Source: Bog-756 sp963824645 (lineage in GTDB: Bacteria; Actinomycetota; Acidimicrobiia; Acidimicrobiales; RAAP-2). From it: DNA of 64,000 nt. The stretch covers positions 124,001 to 188,000 of the forward strand of contig CAWGQC010000014.1 of the NCBI GenBank assembly GCA_963824645.1, in the 5' to 3' direction. Made by a program: the position numbers and the translations under genes. This document shows positions 1-7,995 of the stretch, piece by piece (the stretch's first letter is position 1; each line of letters starts with the position of its first letter). The notes below the pieces were generated by a model, which did no database searches, was not told the origin of the DNA, and saw only the letters and a program-made list of their open reading frames with translations.

Positions 1-75
1 CGCCGGGGCTGCCGGGCCGATCGAAGCGGGAACCAGGACGGTGAGGCCCACCACCATGACGATGACAGCCACCAT
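1..75 (-). CDS. Partial N-terminus of a membrane-anchored or secreted protein
   Basis: Partial gene that leaves the window at base 1. The minus-strand ATG at 73-75 opens 25 codons without a stop. They read as a strongly hydrophobic segment (a Val/Ile/Met run, then Leu-Thr-Val-Leu-Val) ending in Pro-Ala-Ser and Ala-Pro-Ala. This looks like a signal peptide or a single membrane anchor. The gene diverges from the DUF1543 gene, with 48 bases between the two starts. Nothing of the mature protein is visible, so no function is proposed. The call rests only on the hydrophobic pattern and could be wrong. Confidence 0.45.
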   Translation of the reverse strand, partial: MVAVIVMVVGLTVLVPASIGPAAPA

Positions 76-123
76 GCCCCTGACCACCGGGACAGCGTAC
101 CCCCGACCGCTATCGTGGCCGCT

Positions 124-369
124 ATGCACCTGTATGCCGCCTTTCTGGGTGGACCGATGTCCAAGGACAGGATGGGCGAAGGGCATGAAGTCGTGATGGT
201 GGTGGCCGAGGACGTGAGCGAGGCCAAGGCACGGGCCCGGGCCAAGTGGTCGGGCACCGGCACCGGTCATGTCGACGCCCTCCAACGTATTGACCGGGTG
301 GACGGATTCGAGATCGGGCTGACTCCACACGGTGAGGGTGACCGGACGGCCCTCGACAGCTACAACTGA
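124..369 (+). CDS. DUF1543 family protein
   Basis: Small 81-residue protein that I recognise as DUF1543. It has the family's opening MHLYAAFLGG, then a GHEVVMVVAED strand and a C-terminal HVDALQRIDRVDGFEI block that matches the family's usual D-x-W/Q-x-V-D-G-Y/F pattern. No biochemical function is established for the family. An in-frame GTG lies three codons upstream, but ATG 124 places the conserved MHLY at the start. No clear Shine-Dalgarno sequence precedes it. A TATCGT box at 111-116 sits at the spacing expected of a leaderless transcript. The stop is two bases before the DUF2237 ATG, so the two genes are probably one transcript. Confidence 0.8.
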   Translation: MHLYAAFLGGPMSKDRMGEGHEVVMVVAEDVSEAKARARAKWSGTGTGHVDALQRIDRVDGFEIGLTPHGEGDRTALDSYN

Positions 370-371
370 CC

Positions 372-764
372 ATGGCCGATCGCAACGTGCTCGGTGGGGT
401 GCTCGAACCGTGCGGCACCGATCCGCTCACCGGCTTCTACCGCGACGGTTGCTGCAGCACCGGGGCCGAAGACGTCGGCAGTCACACCATTTGTGCCGTC
501 GTCACCACCGAGTTCCTCGAGCACCAGAGGTCCATCGGCAACGACCTGGTGACGCCGATGCCACAGCACCGGTTTCCGGGCCTGGTGCCCGGCGACCGCT
601 GGTGTGTGACGGCCATCAACTGGCTGCGGGCCCACTACGACGGGGCGGCAGCCTATGTGGTGCTGGCTTCGACGCACGAGCGGGCTCTGGAAATCGTCTC
701 GCTGGCCGTGTTGGAAGAGCACGCCGTGGACGTGCCGGCCGGGCCCGGCGACCTCGACCGCTGA
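372..764 (+). CDS. DUF2237 family protein
   Basis: 130-residue protein with nearly the whole DUF2237 signature: NVLGGVLEPCGTDPLTGFYRDG at residues 5-26, CCSTGAEDVGSHTICAVVT, then FPGLVPGDRWCVTAINW and ATHERALEIV. Several Cys residues (CG, GCC, IC, WC) are conserved in the family, whose function is unknown. The family occurs widely in bacteria as a stand-alone small protein. The start lies two bases after the DUF1543 stop. It converges on the ParA-like gene with only seven bases between stop codons. A short inverted repeat (GCTGAA at 760-765, TTCAGC at 771-776) covers both stops and might act as a weak shared terminator. Confidence 0.88.
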   Translation: MADRNVLGGVLEPCGTDPLTGFYRDGCCSTGAEDVGSHTICAVVTTEFLEHQRSIGNDLVTPMPQHRFPGLVPGDRWCVTAINWLRAHYDGAAAYVVLASTHERALEIVSLAVLEEHAVDVPAGPGDLDR

Positions 765-771
765 AACGGCT

Positions 772-1350
772 TCAGCGTTTGCGCACGGCCTTTTTGAGGA
801 CGGCGCCATAGGCGTCGAGGCCCTCGCGATAGAGCCGGGCCTCGGGCCCGCTGGCGATCCCCACCCGCTCGGGGATGATCCCCCAGATGGGAACCTTCGA
901 GTCCGACCACCAGGCGATGGCCTCGGCCAGGTCGTTCGTCCCCAGGCGGGCAGCACAGATGACCAGACCGTGGGGGGTACGGCCGCCGATCATCTCCAGC
1001 GTGGCCAGCACCCGGGAGTACTCGACGCCACCGGCCCGGGTGGGCACGACAACGGCGTCGGCCCGGTCCATGGCCGCTCGAACGATGCGTTCGTCACCGG
1101 GGGGGGTGTCCACCACGGCCAGGCCGTCCCCTCCGGCCAGAGCCTTGGCCACCGTCCGCTCGGATGGGGCCTCGACCAGTTCGACCCCCTCTACCGGTCG
1201 CTCCTCGAGCCATTCAGCCGAGGACGCTTGGCGGTCGGCGTCAACCAGGATGACAGGGTCCCAGCCGCGCTCGGCAGCAGCGGCGGCCAGATAGACCGAT
1301 GTGGTCGTCTTCCCCACTCCACCTTTGACGTTGCTGACGACAATGTTCAT
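772..1350 (-). CDS. ParA/MinD-like P-loop ATPase (orphan)
   Basis: 192-residue ParA-family ATPase. The deviant Walker A is at residues 7-15 (NVKGGVGKT), with the signature lysine before GGVGKT. The switch I-like VDADRQASSAEW follows, then the Walker B/switch II strand VVDTPPGDE. Such proteins bind ATP, dimerise and usually position DNA or protein cargo. No ParB gene and no clear parS site lie nearby, and the protein is shorter than chromosomal ParA (about 250-300), so a role in chromosome partition is unlikely; it resembles the short plasmid/orphan ParA class. Start chosen at ATG 1350 because AGGGGGAAAG lies just upstream. The open frame continues further 5' but is Arg/Cys-rich and unlike the family. 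Confidence 0.85.
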   Translation of the reverse strand: MNIVVSNVKGGVGKTTTSVYLAAAAAERGWDPVILVDADRQASSAEWLEERPVEGVELVEAPSERTVAKALAGGDGLAVVDTPPGDERIVRAAMDRADAVVVPTRAGGVEYSRVLATLEMIGGRTPHGLVICAARLGTNDLAEAIAWWSDSKVPIWGIIPERVGIASGPEARLYREGLDAYGAVLKKAVRKR

Positions 1351-1609
1351 CTTTCCCCCTGCGTGGGCACCGCCCGACTCCGTTGGTGAGTTGTCCGTTC
1401 CTCTGCGCTGTCTGTATCTGGCCACGCACGTGCACGGCTGCCACGCCAAGGCCCGCCGCTGACGTTAGCCGAAGTTAGACGGACGCTGACCAGGTAAAAC
1501 AGACGACCGAAGTGTCCCCCCGGATGCCACCGGTGGGACCGGCCGGTGGCCCTCGATCTTCGACCGATCGGATTGACACCCCGGACGCGGAGCGCCACCA
1601 TCCCTGGAC

Positions 1610-2515
1610 ATGACGGCCAATTTCCTGTCGACCACCACGGTGACCCCGGAATCCAACGGGCTCTACCGCGCCGTCGTCGACGACTCCTGGAACTTGCGTC
1701 CGCTCCCCCAGGGTGGCCTGGTCACCGCCATCGCCCTCCGGGCCATGACCGATGCGTTGGGCGATGATGCCCAGACCCTCCGGGTGGCCCACACGTCCTT
1801 CGTGGCCCAGGTGGCCAGCGGCCCGGTGGACGTCCACGTCGACGTCCTGCGACGGGGACGTACGGTGTCCCACTTGCAGGCAGAGGTGTCCAGCACCGAC
1901 GCACGCCGCGGCCATGTCACAACGGGAATCTTCGGCTCTCCCCGGCCGGGCTTCGACTTCACCGATCTGCGCCCGCCCCCGCAGGTCCCTCCTCCCCACA
2001 CCTGCCGCTCCTTCCGCGACCCGCCGCCACCGGGGGTGTCGCCTTTCGAGCCGATCCCGTTTTGGGACAGGCATGTGGAGGGGAGGATCGTGATCGGTCA
2101 TGCCTGGTGGGAGGAGTACGAGCCCGACCGGGCCGAAATTGCGGTGTGGTACCGGTTCGATGAGCCCCCTTTTCTCGACGACGGGACCCTGGACCCGCTG
2201 GCTCTGGTGGTGCTGGCCGACACCATGCCGGGAGCAGTGGCGGAGAAGGTGGGCCGGCGGGACAGGAGCTGGTTCGCCCCCAGCGTCGACCTGACCGTCC
2301 ATATCCTCGATCACTGCCGGTCCCCGTGGATACTGGCCCACAACCGTGCCCGCCACGCCGGCGACGGCTACGCCTCGGCCGACATCGCCCTGTGGGACTG
2401 CGGGCCGCGGGGATCGGACCAGCCCCGCTTGGTGGTCTACGCCACCCAGCTCTTCCTCTTCACCTTCGCCGCCGCCCCGGAGGGACCGGGGGGCGGGTCC
2501 GAGGCCGATCGGTAA
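1610..2515 (+). CDS. TesB-like acyl-CoA thioesterase (double hotdog)
   Basis: 301-residue protein of the thioesterase/acyl-CoA hydrolase superfamily (4HBT_3, double hotdog). The first hotdog covers about residues 14-110 (NGLYRAVVDDSWNLR, QGGLVTAIALRAM). The second covers about 165-285. Asp204 (LADTMPG), Thr229 (VDLTVH) and Gln280 (YATQ) match the Asp/Thr/Gln active-site set known from E. coli TesB, so hydrolysis of an acyl-CoA is expected; the substrate is not visible. A same-family paralog with the same three residues sits at 33824-34630. No strong ribosome site precedes ATG 1610. A good hairpin follows the stop. Confidence 0.82.
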   Translation: MTANFLSTTTVTPESNGLYRAVVDDSWNLRPLPQGGLVTAIALRAMTDALGDDAQTLRVAHTSFVAQVASGPVDVHVDVLRRGRTVSHLQAEVSSTDARRGHVTTGIFGSPRPGFDFTDLRPPPQVPPPHTCRSFRDPPPPGVSPFEPIPFWDRHVEGRIVIGHAWWEEYEPDRAEIAVWYRFDEPPFLDDGTLDPLALVVLADTMPGAVAEKVGRRDRSWFAPSVDLTVHILDHCRSPWILAHNRARHAGDGYASADIALWDCGPRGSDQPRLVVYATQLFLFTFAAAPEGPGGGSEADR

Positions 2516-2523
2516 GATCCGGC

Positions 2524-2543
2524 CGTCGCCGTCCTCGGCGACG
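2524..2543 (+). terminator. Hairpin terminator after the thioesterase gene
   Basis: CGTCGCCG at 2524-2531 pairs perfectly with CGGCGACG at 2536-2543 across a TCCT loop, nine bases after the thioesterase stop. Only two T residues follow, as is common for terminators in high-GC actinobacteria. It separates the thioesterase from the VOC gene. Confidence 0.6.
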
Positions 2544-2549
2544 TTCATC

Positions 2550-2586
2550 GGGCATCGGGCATTGCGGGCATCGGGCACTGCGGGCA
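2550..2586. repeat. Short tandem repeat, 16-bp unit, about 2.3 copies
   Basis: GGGCATCGGGCATTGC at 2550-2565 is followed directly by GGGCATCGGGCACTGC and the start of a third copy. There is one difference between the full copies. It lies between the hairpin at 2524 and the VOC gene, in non-coding DNA. No function is apparent. Confidence 0.7.
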
Positions 2587-2642
2587 AGGTCCCGGGGCGC
2601 ATGAACACCGACAGAACAAGTACAAGAGAGACGGGAGGGACG

Positions 2643-3041
2643 ATGGCCGTCACCGGGCTGGCCAACCTGGCCATCAAGGTCGCCGACCTCGACGCCGCGT
2701 GCCGCTTCTACGTGGCCGCCGGGGCCGAGGTCAGGGACCGCATGCAGTGGCGCAACGGTGAGCGGGCCGACGTCTACCTGGGACCGGTGATGATCACCCT
2801 GTTCACCCGGGCCATCTACGAGAACGAGGTGGAGCTGCCCGACGAGGGTTTCCTCCATCCGGCTCTGTTCACCGACGATCTGGAGGCCCAGTTGGAGGGC
2901 CACACAGTGGTGTGGGGACCCGAAGTGGTGGAAGGGACTTTCGGACGGCGACGCATCGCCTTCGTCGACGCCCCCGGTGGCATACGCCTCGAGTTCATGG
3001 AACAGGTGGACCCGCCTCCGGACGGTGAGCGGGTGGCCTGA
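2643..3041 (+). CDS. VOC (glyoxalase/bleomycin-resistance) superfamily protein
   Basis: 132-residue single-domain vicinal-oxygen-chelate protein. The opening strand LANLAIKVADLDAACRFYVAAGAEV and the closing IAFVDAPGGIRLEFME are the two halves of a VOC module. The Glu of LEFME is the usual C-terminal metal ligand position. Members include glyoxalases, extradiol dioxygenases and drug-binding proteins, and the sequence does not decide among them. ATG 2643 is preferred over an upstream ATG at 2601 because GGGAGGGACG lies directly before it and the VOC fold begins here. It is the first of four VOC genes in the window. Confidence 0.82.
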   Translation: MAVTGLANLAIKVADLDAACRFYVAAGAEVRDRMQWRNGERADVYLGPVMITLFTRAIYENEVELPDEGFLHPALFTDDLEAQLEGHTVVWGPEVVEGTFGRRRIAFVDAPGGIRLEFMEQVDPPPDGERVA

Positions 3042-3058
3042 GGCCACGGCGATCCGGA

Positions 3059-4147
3059 CTAAGCCAGTTCGGCGCAGTCCACCGGCACACCACTGACGGC
3101 GGCCGAACGGTAGGCCGCCTCCACCAGGGCGCGGGCGCGGTGGGCGTCTTCGAATCCGGGCCAGCCGGGCCTTCCCTCACGCACGGCGTGGACGAAGGCC
3201 CGATCCGCCACGTACTGGTAGAAGATGAAATCCCGTCGGGTGATCCCCGCGCCGGCGAAGGCCGATTGGCGCAGAGCGGCGAGGTCGACGATCTCATCCG
3301 CCGCGCCCGGCCGGTGCACGGTGACCGCCTCCTCGTCCGCCCCGATGATGAAGTCGCCGGTCAACTCGATGGTGGCCCGCTCGAGGAAGATCTCGAGCCT
3401 GCGTTCCTCCCGCCCCTCCACCCCGTTGAACACGGTGGTGATGGTGCCGATGACGCCGTTCCCGTGCTGGACGTGGGCGGCGGCGATGTCCTCCACCCCG
3501 AAGCCGAACAGTGAGGCGGTGCGGGCCGACACCGAGTTCGCCGGTCCGAACATCCACCCCAGGAGGTCGCAGGCATGAATGGAGTGCTCGAGCAGCGGGC
3601 CACCGCCGGACTGGCTGGGATCGGAACGCCAGGAGGAGTGGCCCGGCACCACCGAGCCGGTGGGCCAGAACTGGTCCTCCCGGAGCATGTAGCCGAGCGG
3701 GGCACCGTAGGTCCCCTCCACTATCACCTCATGCAACCAGGAGAACGCCGGGTTGAAGCGGGAGTGGAATCCGACCTGGGCCACCACCCCTGAAGCCACC
3801 ACCGCGTCGACCAGCGAGGCGACCTCGTTGAACGAAGGAGCCAGCGGCTTCTCGCACATGATGGCTTTACCGGCGGCCAGGGCGGCCCGGATCGTCAGAC
3901 CGTGCGAGGCGGTGGGTCCGGACACCAGCACGGCATCGACACCGGGGTGGGACACCACCTCGTCCGGCACGCCGGTCAACGCTTCGAAGGCGCAGTTGCG
4001 GTGGGCGGCCTGGCGTGCCGATTCCGAGGGGTCGCCGGCGATGACCGCCCTGATCTCCCCCTCGGCTACCAGTTTGGCCAGCCCGTCGGCGTGGATCTGA
4101 CCGTTGGATCCGCATCCGACCAGGCCTATACCGACGGGGTCCGGCAC
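3059..4147 (-). CDS. Gfo/Idh/MocA-family NAD(P)-dependent oxidoreductase
   Basis: 362-residue oxidoreductase. The N-terminal Rossmann fold shows GIGLVGCGSNGQIHADGL; MCEKPLAPS carries the family's EKP motif (the Lys is a catalytic residue). The C-terminal alpha/beta domain contains GGGPLLEHSIHACDLLGW with the usual H-x3-D motif. Family members oxidise or reduce sugars, inositols and similar polyols; substrate not determinable. Start chosen at GTG 4147: CAGGAGAGACTG supplies a good ribosome site and the Rossmann motif starts ten residues later. The open frame reaches 4240 but that extension is Arg-rich and overlaps the intergenic region. It lies 46 bases downstream of the GATase-like gene on the same strand, probably one operon. 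Confidence 0.87.
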   Translation of the reverse strand: MPDPVGIGLVGCGSNGQIHADGLAKLVAEGEIRAVIAGDPSESARQAAHRNCAFEALTGVPDEVVSHPGVDAVLVSGPTASHGLTIRAALAAGKAIMCEKPLAPSFNEVASLVDAVVASGVVAQVGFHSRFNPAFSWLHEVIVEGTYGAPLGYMLREDQFWPTGSVVPGHSSWRSDPSQSGGGPLLEHSIHACDLLGWMFGPANSVSARTASLFGFGVEDIAAAHVQHGNGVIGTITTVFNGVEGREERRLEIFLERATIELTGDFIIGADEEAVTVHRPGAADEIVDLAALRQSAFAGAGITRRDFIFYQYVADRAFVHAVREGRPGWPGFEDAHRARALVEAAYRSAAVSGVPVDCAELA

Positions 4148-4193
4148 CAGTCTCTCCTGATCGACACCATCACGTTGCGCAGGGAGTACGCGG

Positions 4194-5090
4194 TCACGCC
4201 GGCACCGTAGCCGGGCCCACCGGCCGTTGCCGCTCCTCACCCATCATGTCGGCGAAGCGGGCGGCCAGGGTGTGGACATCCCCAGGCCATCGGGCCGAGA
4301 TGTACCGGCCGTCCCGCACGACGAAAGCGGGCCGGTCGTCGGAGGCGTCGTCGCGGGCCCGCCCACTGCGCTTGAGGGCGGCGTCAGGTTGGTGGGGGTC
4401 GACATCGACGAAATCCTCAGGACGGGCCAGGGCCCGGGTCACCTCCTGTTGCACGGACATCCACCCCGGCGGTTGTCCCGGCTGCTCGGGGTAGGTCCGG
4501 TAGTACCCGGGGTCCCAGAAGCGGGTCACCCGGGCCAGGTGCCATGCCCGCCGTTCGAGCGACCACGTCAGTGCCGTCGTCCGTCGACCGTAGAGGACCG
4601 ACCGACCCGTGACCGGATCGATGCTGCGGGCGGCCAGGAGGACGCCATGGCAGACGGCGGCGACCGGCATGTCGCCGCCGAAGGCGCCGACCACGACATC
4701 GAAGAGGACCGGGCTCTCGAGATAGGAGCGCATCCCGCGGGCGCGATGGCCACCGGCCAACCAGAGTCCGCTGACCGCATCGAGGTCGATGGCCTCCCAC
4801 GGGAACGGGTGGAGGAACGACGCCGAGCGCACCATGTCGGCGTAGGCGGCCCGGGCCCCCGCATCGGCCCGCAGGAGACGGCCCACACCCACCAGGTGGG
4901 AGAGACCGGGCACCAGGCCCCAGGGGTCGAGCCCCCGCCCGGTCAGCATGAGATCGTCGGCCCGGGCCGGCTGCCCGGCCGGCGTGGCGAACTGAACCTG
5001 GTGGCCGGACCGGGTCAGCACCTGCCAACCGACCGCCACCTCGGTGGGATCGAAGTCCACGTCGGGCAGGGGCATCAGTACCGTGGCCAT
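4194..5090 (-). CDS. DJ-1/PfpI-like class I glutamine amidotransferase-like protein
   Basis: 298-residue protein resembling the DJ-1/PfpI (type 1 GATase-like) superfamily. It has the opening strand VLMPLPDVDFDPTEVAVGWQVL, the phrase VSGLWLAGGHRARGM that replaces the oxyanion Gly-Gly loop, and the nucleophile elbow MPVAAVCHGVLLAAR, with Cys as the likely nucleophile. It is longer than typical DJ-1 proteins (about 190-230) because of a C-terminal part with FVVRDGRYISARWPGDVHTLA, which matches the usual end of this subgroup. Known relatives include chaperones, glyoxalase III and peptidases. Start ATG 5090 has GGAGG 12 bases upstream. It is the first gene of a pair with the Gfo/Idh/MocA oxidoreductase. 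Confidence 0.78.
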   Translation of the reverse strand: MATVLMPLPDVDFDPTEVAVGWQVLTRSGHQVQFATPAGQPARADDLMLTGRGLDPWGLVPGLSHLVGVGRLLRADAGARAAYADMVRSASFLHPFPWEAIDLDAVSGLWLAGGHRARGMRSYLESPVLFDVVVGAFGGDMPVAAVCHGVLLAARSIDPVTGRSVLYGRRTTALTWSLERRAWHLARVTRFWDPGYYRTYPEQPGQPPGWMSVQQEVTRALARPEDFVDVDPHQPDAALKRSGRARDDASDDRPAFVVRDGRYISARWPGDVHTLAARFADMMGEERQRPVGPATVPA

Positions 5091-5381
5091 GCCTGGTCCG
5101 CACCTCCCCGGCTTCCGCCGATCAGACCCCGGCACCCACCTTCGGACGGGCCGGGGACACGACTCTACGGGATCGCACCCACGGATTCGGACGGGGTGGC
5201 CGGTCGGAACGGTGGCCCCACGGCCAGGCGTTGACGGCTCCCGACTAGCGGCCGATTTCGCCGCCCCGCTACGGTAGCTGTGGCCCGTCGACGGCGGTGG
5301 CCCACGCCGGGGCACCGGCAGGACTGGGTCACCGAGGCTGATTCGGGGCGTACAAGCCCGTGAGACGAGAGAAGAGGGCGC

Positions 5382-5780
5382 ATGGCTGAGCAGATTCCAT
5401 TGGTCGACTACCTGGTGCTGGGAGACCGTCCCCACCTGGTGGCCAATGAGTGCGTGGCCTGCGGGGCCCGGTTCTTCGACCGGCGCAACGCCTGTGCCCG
5501 CTGCGGCAAGACCGAGTTCACCCAAGCCGATGTTCCGACGACCGGTGAAGTCCGGGCCTTCACCATCGTGGCCTTTGCCGCACCCGGCGTACCGGTTCCC
5601 TATGTTGCCGCCCTGGTCGACTGCGATGGCACCAGCGTGCGGGGCAACCTGATCAATGTCGAGCCCGATCCCGACCATGTCACACTGGGCATGAAGGTGC
5701 AGCTGGCCACCGACGTCATCGGCACGGACGACAACGGCACCGAAGCAATCGGGTTCGGCTTCGAACCCCAAGGAGGTTGA
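5382..5780 (+). CDS. DUF35 OB-fold/zinc-ribbon acyl-CoA-associated protein (module 1)
   Basis: 132-residue DUF35 protein. A zinc ribbon is complete at residues 24-43 (C-x2-C-G-x11-C-x2-C). An OB fold follows (TGEVRAFTIVAF ... PYVAALVDCDGTSVRGNLIN). In steroid side-chain degradation, DUF35 proteins form complexes with hydratases or thiolase-fold aldolases (ChsH2, Ltp2 systems). By analogy this one should partner the thiolase that starts five bases after its stop. GAAGAGGGCGC precedes the ATG. The gene heads a co-directional run that reaches 9550. Confidence 0.86.
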   Translation: MAEQIPLVDYLVLGDRPHLVANECVACGARFFDRRNACARCGKTEFTQADVPTTGEVRAFTIVAFAAPGVPVPYVAALVDCDGTSVRGNLINVEPDPDHVTLGMKVQLATDVIGTDDNGTEAIGFGFEPQGG

Positions 5781-5785
5781 ACGAC

Positions 5786-6988
5786 ATGGCGTCTGAGGAC
5801 CTGTGGATCCTGGGCATCAACATGACCAAATTCGGCAAGCACCCCGATCTGGATCTGGTCGACCTGGCCGCCGAGGCCGTTCTGGGGGCATTGGCCGACG
5901 GTGGGGTCGAGATGAAGGACGTCGGTGTGATCGGGGCCGGCAATCTGATGGCCGCCAACGCCGGCATCGGGCAGCAGCTCCAGAAGCAGATCGGCCAGAC
6001 CGGCATCCCCGTCTACAACGTGGCCAACGCCTGTGCCACCGGGGCCACGGCTCTGCGGGTGGCTTGCCTGGCCGTCAAGGCAGGCGAGACCGATGTGGGC
6101 CTGGCTTTCGGCGTGGAGAAGCTCTCGGGGGCCGGACTGCTGTCGGGAGGCAGCCGCAAGGAGGACTCGGGGACCTTCACCCCCTCCGGTCGCTACGGGG
6201 CGGTGGTCCCCGTCGACGGGCGGATCGGCACCGAGACCATGCCCGGCGTCTTCGCCCAAATCGGCATGGAGTACGGCCACCGCTACGGCGGGACCAGCTT
6301 CGAGCTGTTCGCCAAGATCAGCGAGAAGAACCACGCCCACTCCACCCTCAATCCATTGGCCGCCTACACCAAGAAGATGACCCTGGAGGAGATCATGGGC
6401 GATGTCATGATCGCCTACCCCAACACCCGTCCCATGTGCTCGGCCAACTGCGATGGTGCCGCCGCCGCCGTGGTGGTCAGCGGGTCCAAGCTCAAGACCC
6501 TCTCCCTCGAGCAGCAGAGGCGGGCGGTCAAGATTTCGGCGTCGGTCCTGACCACCGACCCGTGGGAGGAGTCCTGTCAGATCCTTCCCGACGTCAACAC
6601 CCTGACCCGCAATGCCGCCGCGCAAGCTTACGAACAGGCCGGGGTGGGACCAAGTGATCTCGACCTGGTCGAGCTGCACGACTGTTTCGCCACAGCCGAG
6701 CTGGTCCACTACGACAACCTGCAGCTGTGCGAGCCCGGTGGCGCCGTCGACTTCTTCAATTCGGGCGCTTCCTGGCGGGACGGGACGACGCCGGTCAACG
6801 TGTCGGGCGGCCTCGAATCCAAGGGCCACCCCATCGCCGCCACCGGGATCGCCAATGTGTGGGAAGTGGCCACCCATCTGCGCGGCGAAGCCGGTGGACG
6901 GCAGATCGAGGGAGCCCGCGTCGGTCTGACCCATGTCATCGGCCTCGGGTCGGCCTGCGGCGTCCACATCCTGGAGAAGGCGGCCTGA
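5786..6988 (+). CDS. Thiolase-family protein, SCP-x/lipid-transfer type (module 1)
   Basis: 400-residue thiolase-fold protein. Cys83 in NACATGATALR is the acyl-accepting Cys position. VELHDCFATAEL carries the HDCF motif, His348 lies in SKGHPIAATG, and Cys391 in GLGSACG is the second catalytic Cys. All canonical residues are therefore present, so condensation or thiolysis of an acyl-CoA is plausible; a retro-aldol role like Ltp2 is the alternative. ATG 5786 is chosen over a TTG three codons upstream because a perfect AAGGAGGT ends nine bases before it. That ribosome site is inside the last codons of the DUF35 gene, so the pair is coupled. Confidence 0.88.
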   Translation: MASEDLWILGINMTKFGKHPDLDLVDLAAEAVLGALADGGVEMKDVGVIGAGNLMAANAGIGQQLQKQIGQTGIPVYNVANACATGATALRVACLAVKAGETDVGLAFGVEKLSGAGLLSGGSRKEDSGTFTPSGRYGAVVPVDGRIGTETMPGVFAQIGMEYGHRYGGTSFELFAKISEKNHAHSTLNPLAAYTKKMTLEEIMGDVMIAYPNTRPMCSANCDGAAAAVVVSGSKLKTLSLEQQRRAVKISASVLTTDPWEESCQILPDVNTLTRNAAAQAYEQAGVGPSDLDLVELHDCFATAELVHYDNLQLCEPGGAVDFFNSGASWRDGTTPVNVSGGLESKGHPIAATGIANVWEVATHLRGEAGGRQIEGARVGLTHVIGLGSACGVHILEKAA

Positions 6989-7002
6989 GCACCGGTGGGG
7001 GG

Positions 7003-7995
7003 ATGACCACCTACGTGGCCGAGCCGTCCCGCTATGACCGCATGCCCTACCGGCGGTGCGGTCACCATGGGCTCAGGCTCCCCGCCATCTCGCTCGGACT
7101 GTGGCAGAACTTCGGCGACGTCCGACCCATCGGCGAGATCACCGACATCCTGACCCGGGCCTTCGACCTCGGGATCACCCACTTCGACCTGGCCAACAAC
7201 TACGGCCCCGGCAACGGCGCTGCCGAGTCAAATTTCGGCCGGGTCATGAGTGGGCCACTGGCCCCCTACCGCGACGAGGTGGTCATCTCGACCAAGGCGG
7301 GCTACGACATGCTGCCCGGTCCCTACGGCGACGGGGGGTCCCGCAAGTACATGCTGGGCAGCCTGGATGCCAGCCTCGGGCGCATGGGCCTCGACTACGT
7401 CGACATCTTCTACTCCCACCGGTTCGACCCCGAGGTTCCCCTCGAAGAGACCATGGGTGCCCTCGACTCCTCGGTCCGCCAGGGCAAGGCCCGCTACGTG
7501 GGGATCTCCAACTACCCGCCCGACCAGACGGCAGAGGCGGCGGCCATCCTCTCGGCCCTCGGCACTCCCCTCCTCATCCACCAACCGGCCTACTCCATGC
7601 TCAACCGGTGGCCGGAGCACGGGCTGCTGGACGCCATCGGCCAGGTCGGTGCCGGCTGCATCGTCTACTCCCCCCTCGAACAGGGAATCCTCACCGACCG
7701 CTACCTGGGCGGCGTACCCGAGGATTCGCGGGCCAGCCGCTCGGACACCCTGGACCAGGCCCAGCTCGACGCCGGGACCCTGGCCAAGGTGGGGGCGCTC
7801 CAGGAGATAGCCCGACGGCGCGGCCAGACCGTGGCCCAGATGGCCCTGGCCTGGACCCAGCGGGACCAACGGGTGACCTCGACCTTGGTCGGGGCCAGCA
7901 GCCTGACCCAGCTCGAACAGAACGTGGCCACCATCGACGGGCTCGGTTTCTCCCCCGACCAACTCCAGGAGATCGACGCCGTCCTGGGCGGATGA
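7003..7995 (+). CDS. Aldo/keto reductase (YghZ/Mgr-like)
   Basis: 330-residue AKR with the (beta/alpha)8 fold. The tetrad is visible: Asp and Tyr in FDLANNYGPG, Lys in VISTKAGYD and His in FYSHRFDP. NADPH-binding features (STLVGASSLTQLEQNV) lie near the C-terminus. The GPGNGAAESNFG and the SPLEQGILTDRYL segments resemble the YghZ/AKR14 branch, which reduces small aldehydes such as L-glyceraldehyde-3-phosphate; the true substrate is unknown. It lies 14 bases after the module 1 thiolase, and its stop overlaps the next ATG (ATGA), so it is embedded in the DUF35-thiolase operon. GGTGGGGGG is the likely ribosome site. Confidence 0.9.
   Translation: MTTYVAEPSRYDRMPYRRCGHHGLRLPAISLGLWQNFGDVRPIGEITDILTRAFDLGITHFDLANNYGPGNGAAESNFGRVMSGPLAPYRDEVVISTKAGYDMLPGPYGDGGSRKYMLGSLDASLGRMGLDYVDIFYSHRFDPEVPLEETMGALDSSVRQGKARYVGISNYPPDQTAEAAAILSALGTPLLIHQPAYSMLNRWPEHGLLDAIGQVGAGCIVYSPLEQGILTDRYLGGVPEDSRASRSDTLDQAQLDAGTLAKVGALQEIARRRGQTVAQMALAWTQRDQRVTSTLVGASSLTQLEQNVATIDGLGFSPDQLQEIDAVLGG

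Noticed and set aside
760..776. GCTGAA/TTCAGC palindrome as a strong bidirectional terminator
   Set aside because: Only 6 bp of stem with a 5-base loop and no T-run on either strand; mentioned only as a weak possibility.
772..1350. ParA gene as a plasmid or chromosome partition locus
   Set aside because: No ParB gene, no parS-like repeat cluster and no replication genes are visible.
4227..5234. Long plus-strand open frame opposite the GATase-like gene
   Set aside because: Arg/Pro/Gly-rich composition, no family match, and it covers a well supported minus-strand gene; typical high-GC antisense shadow.
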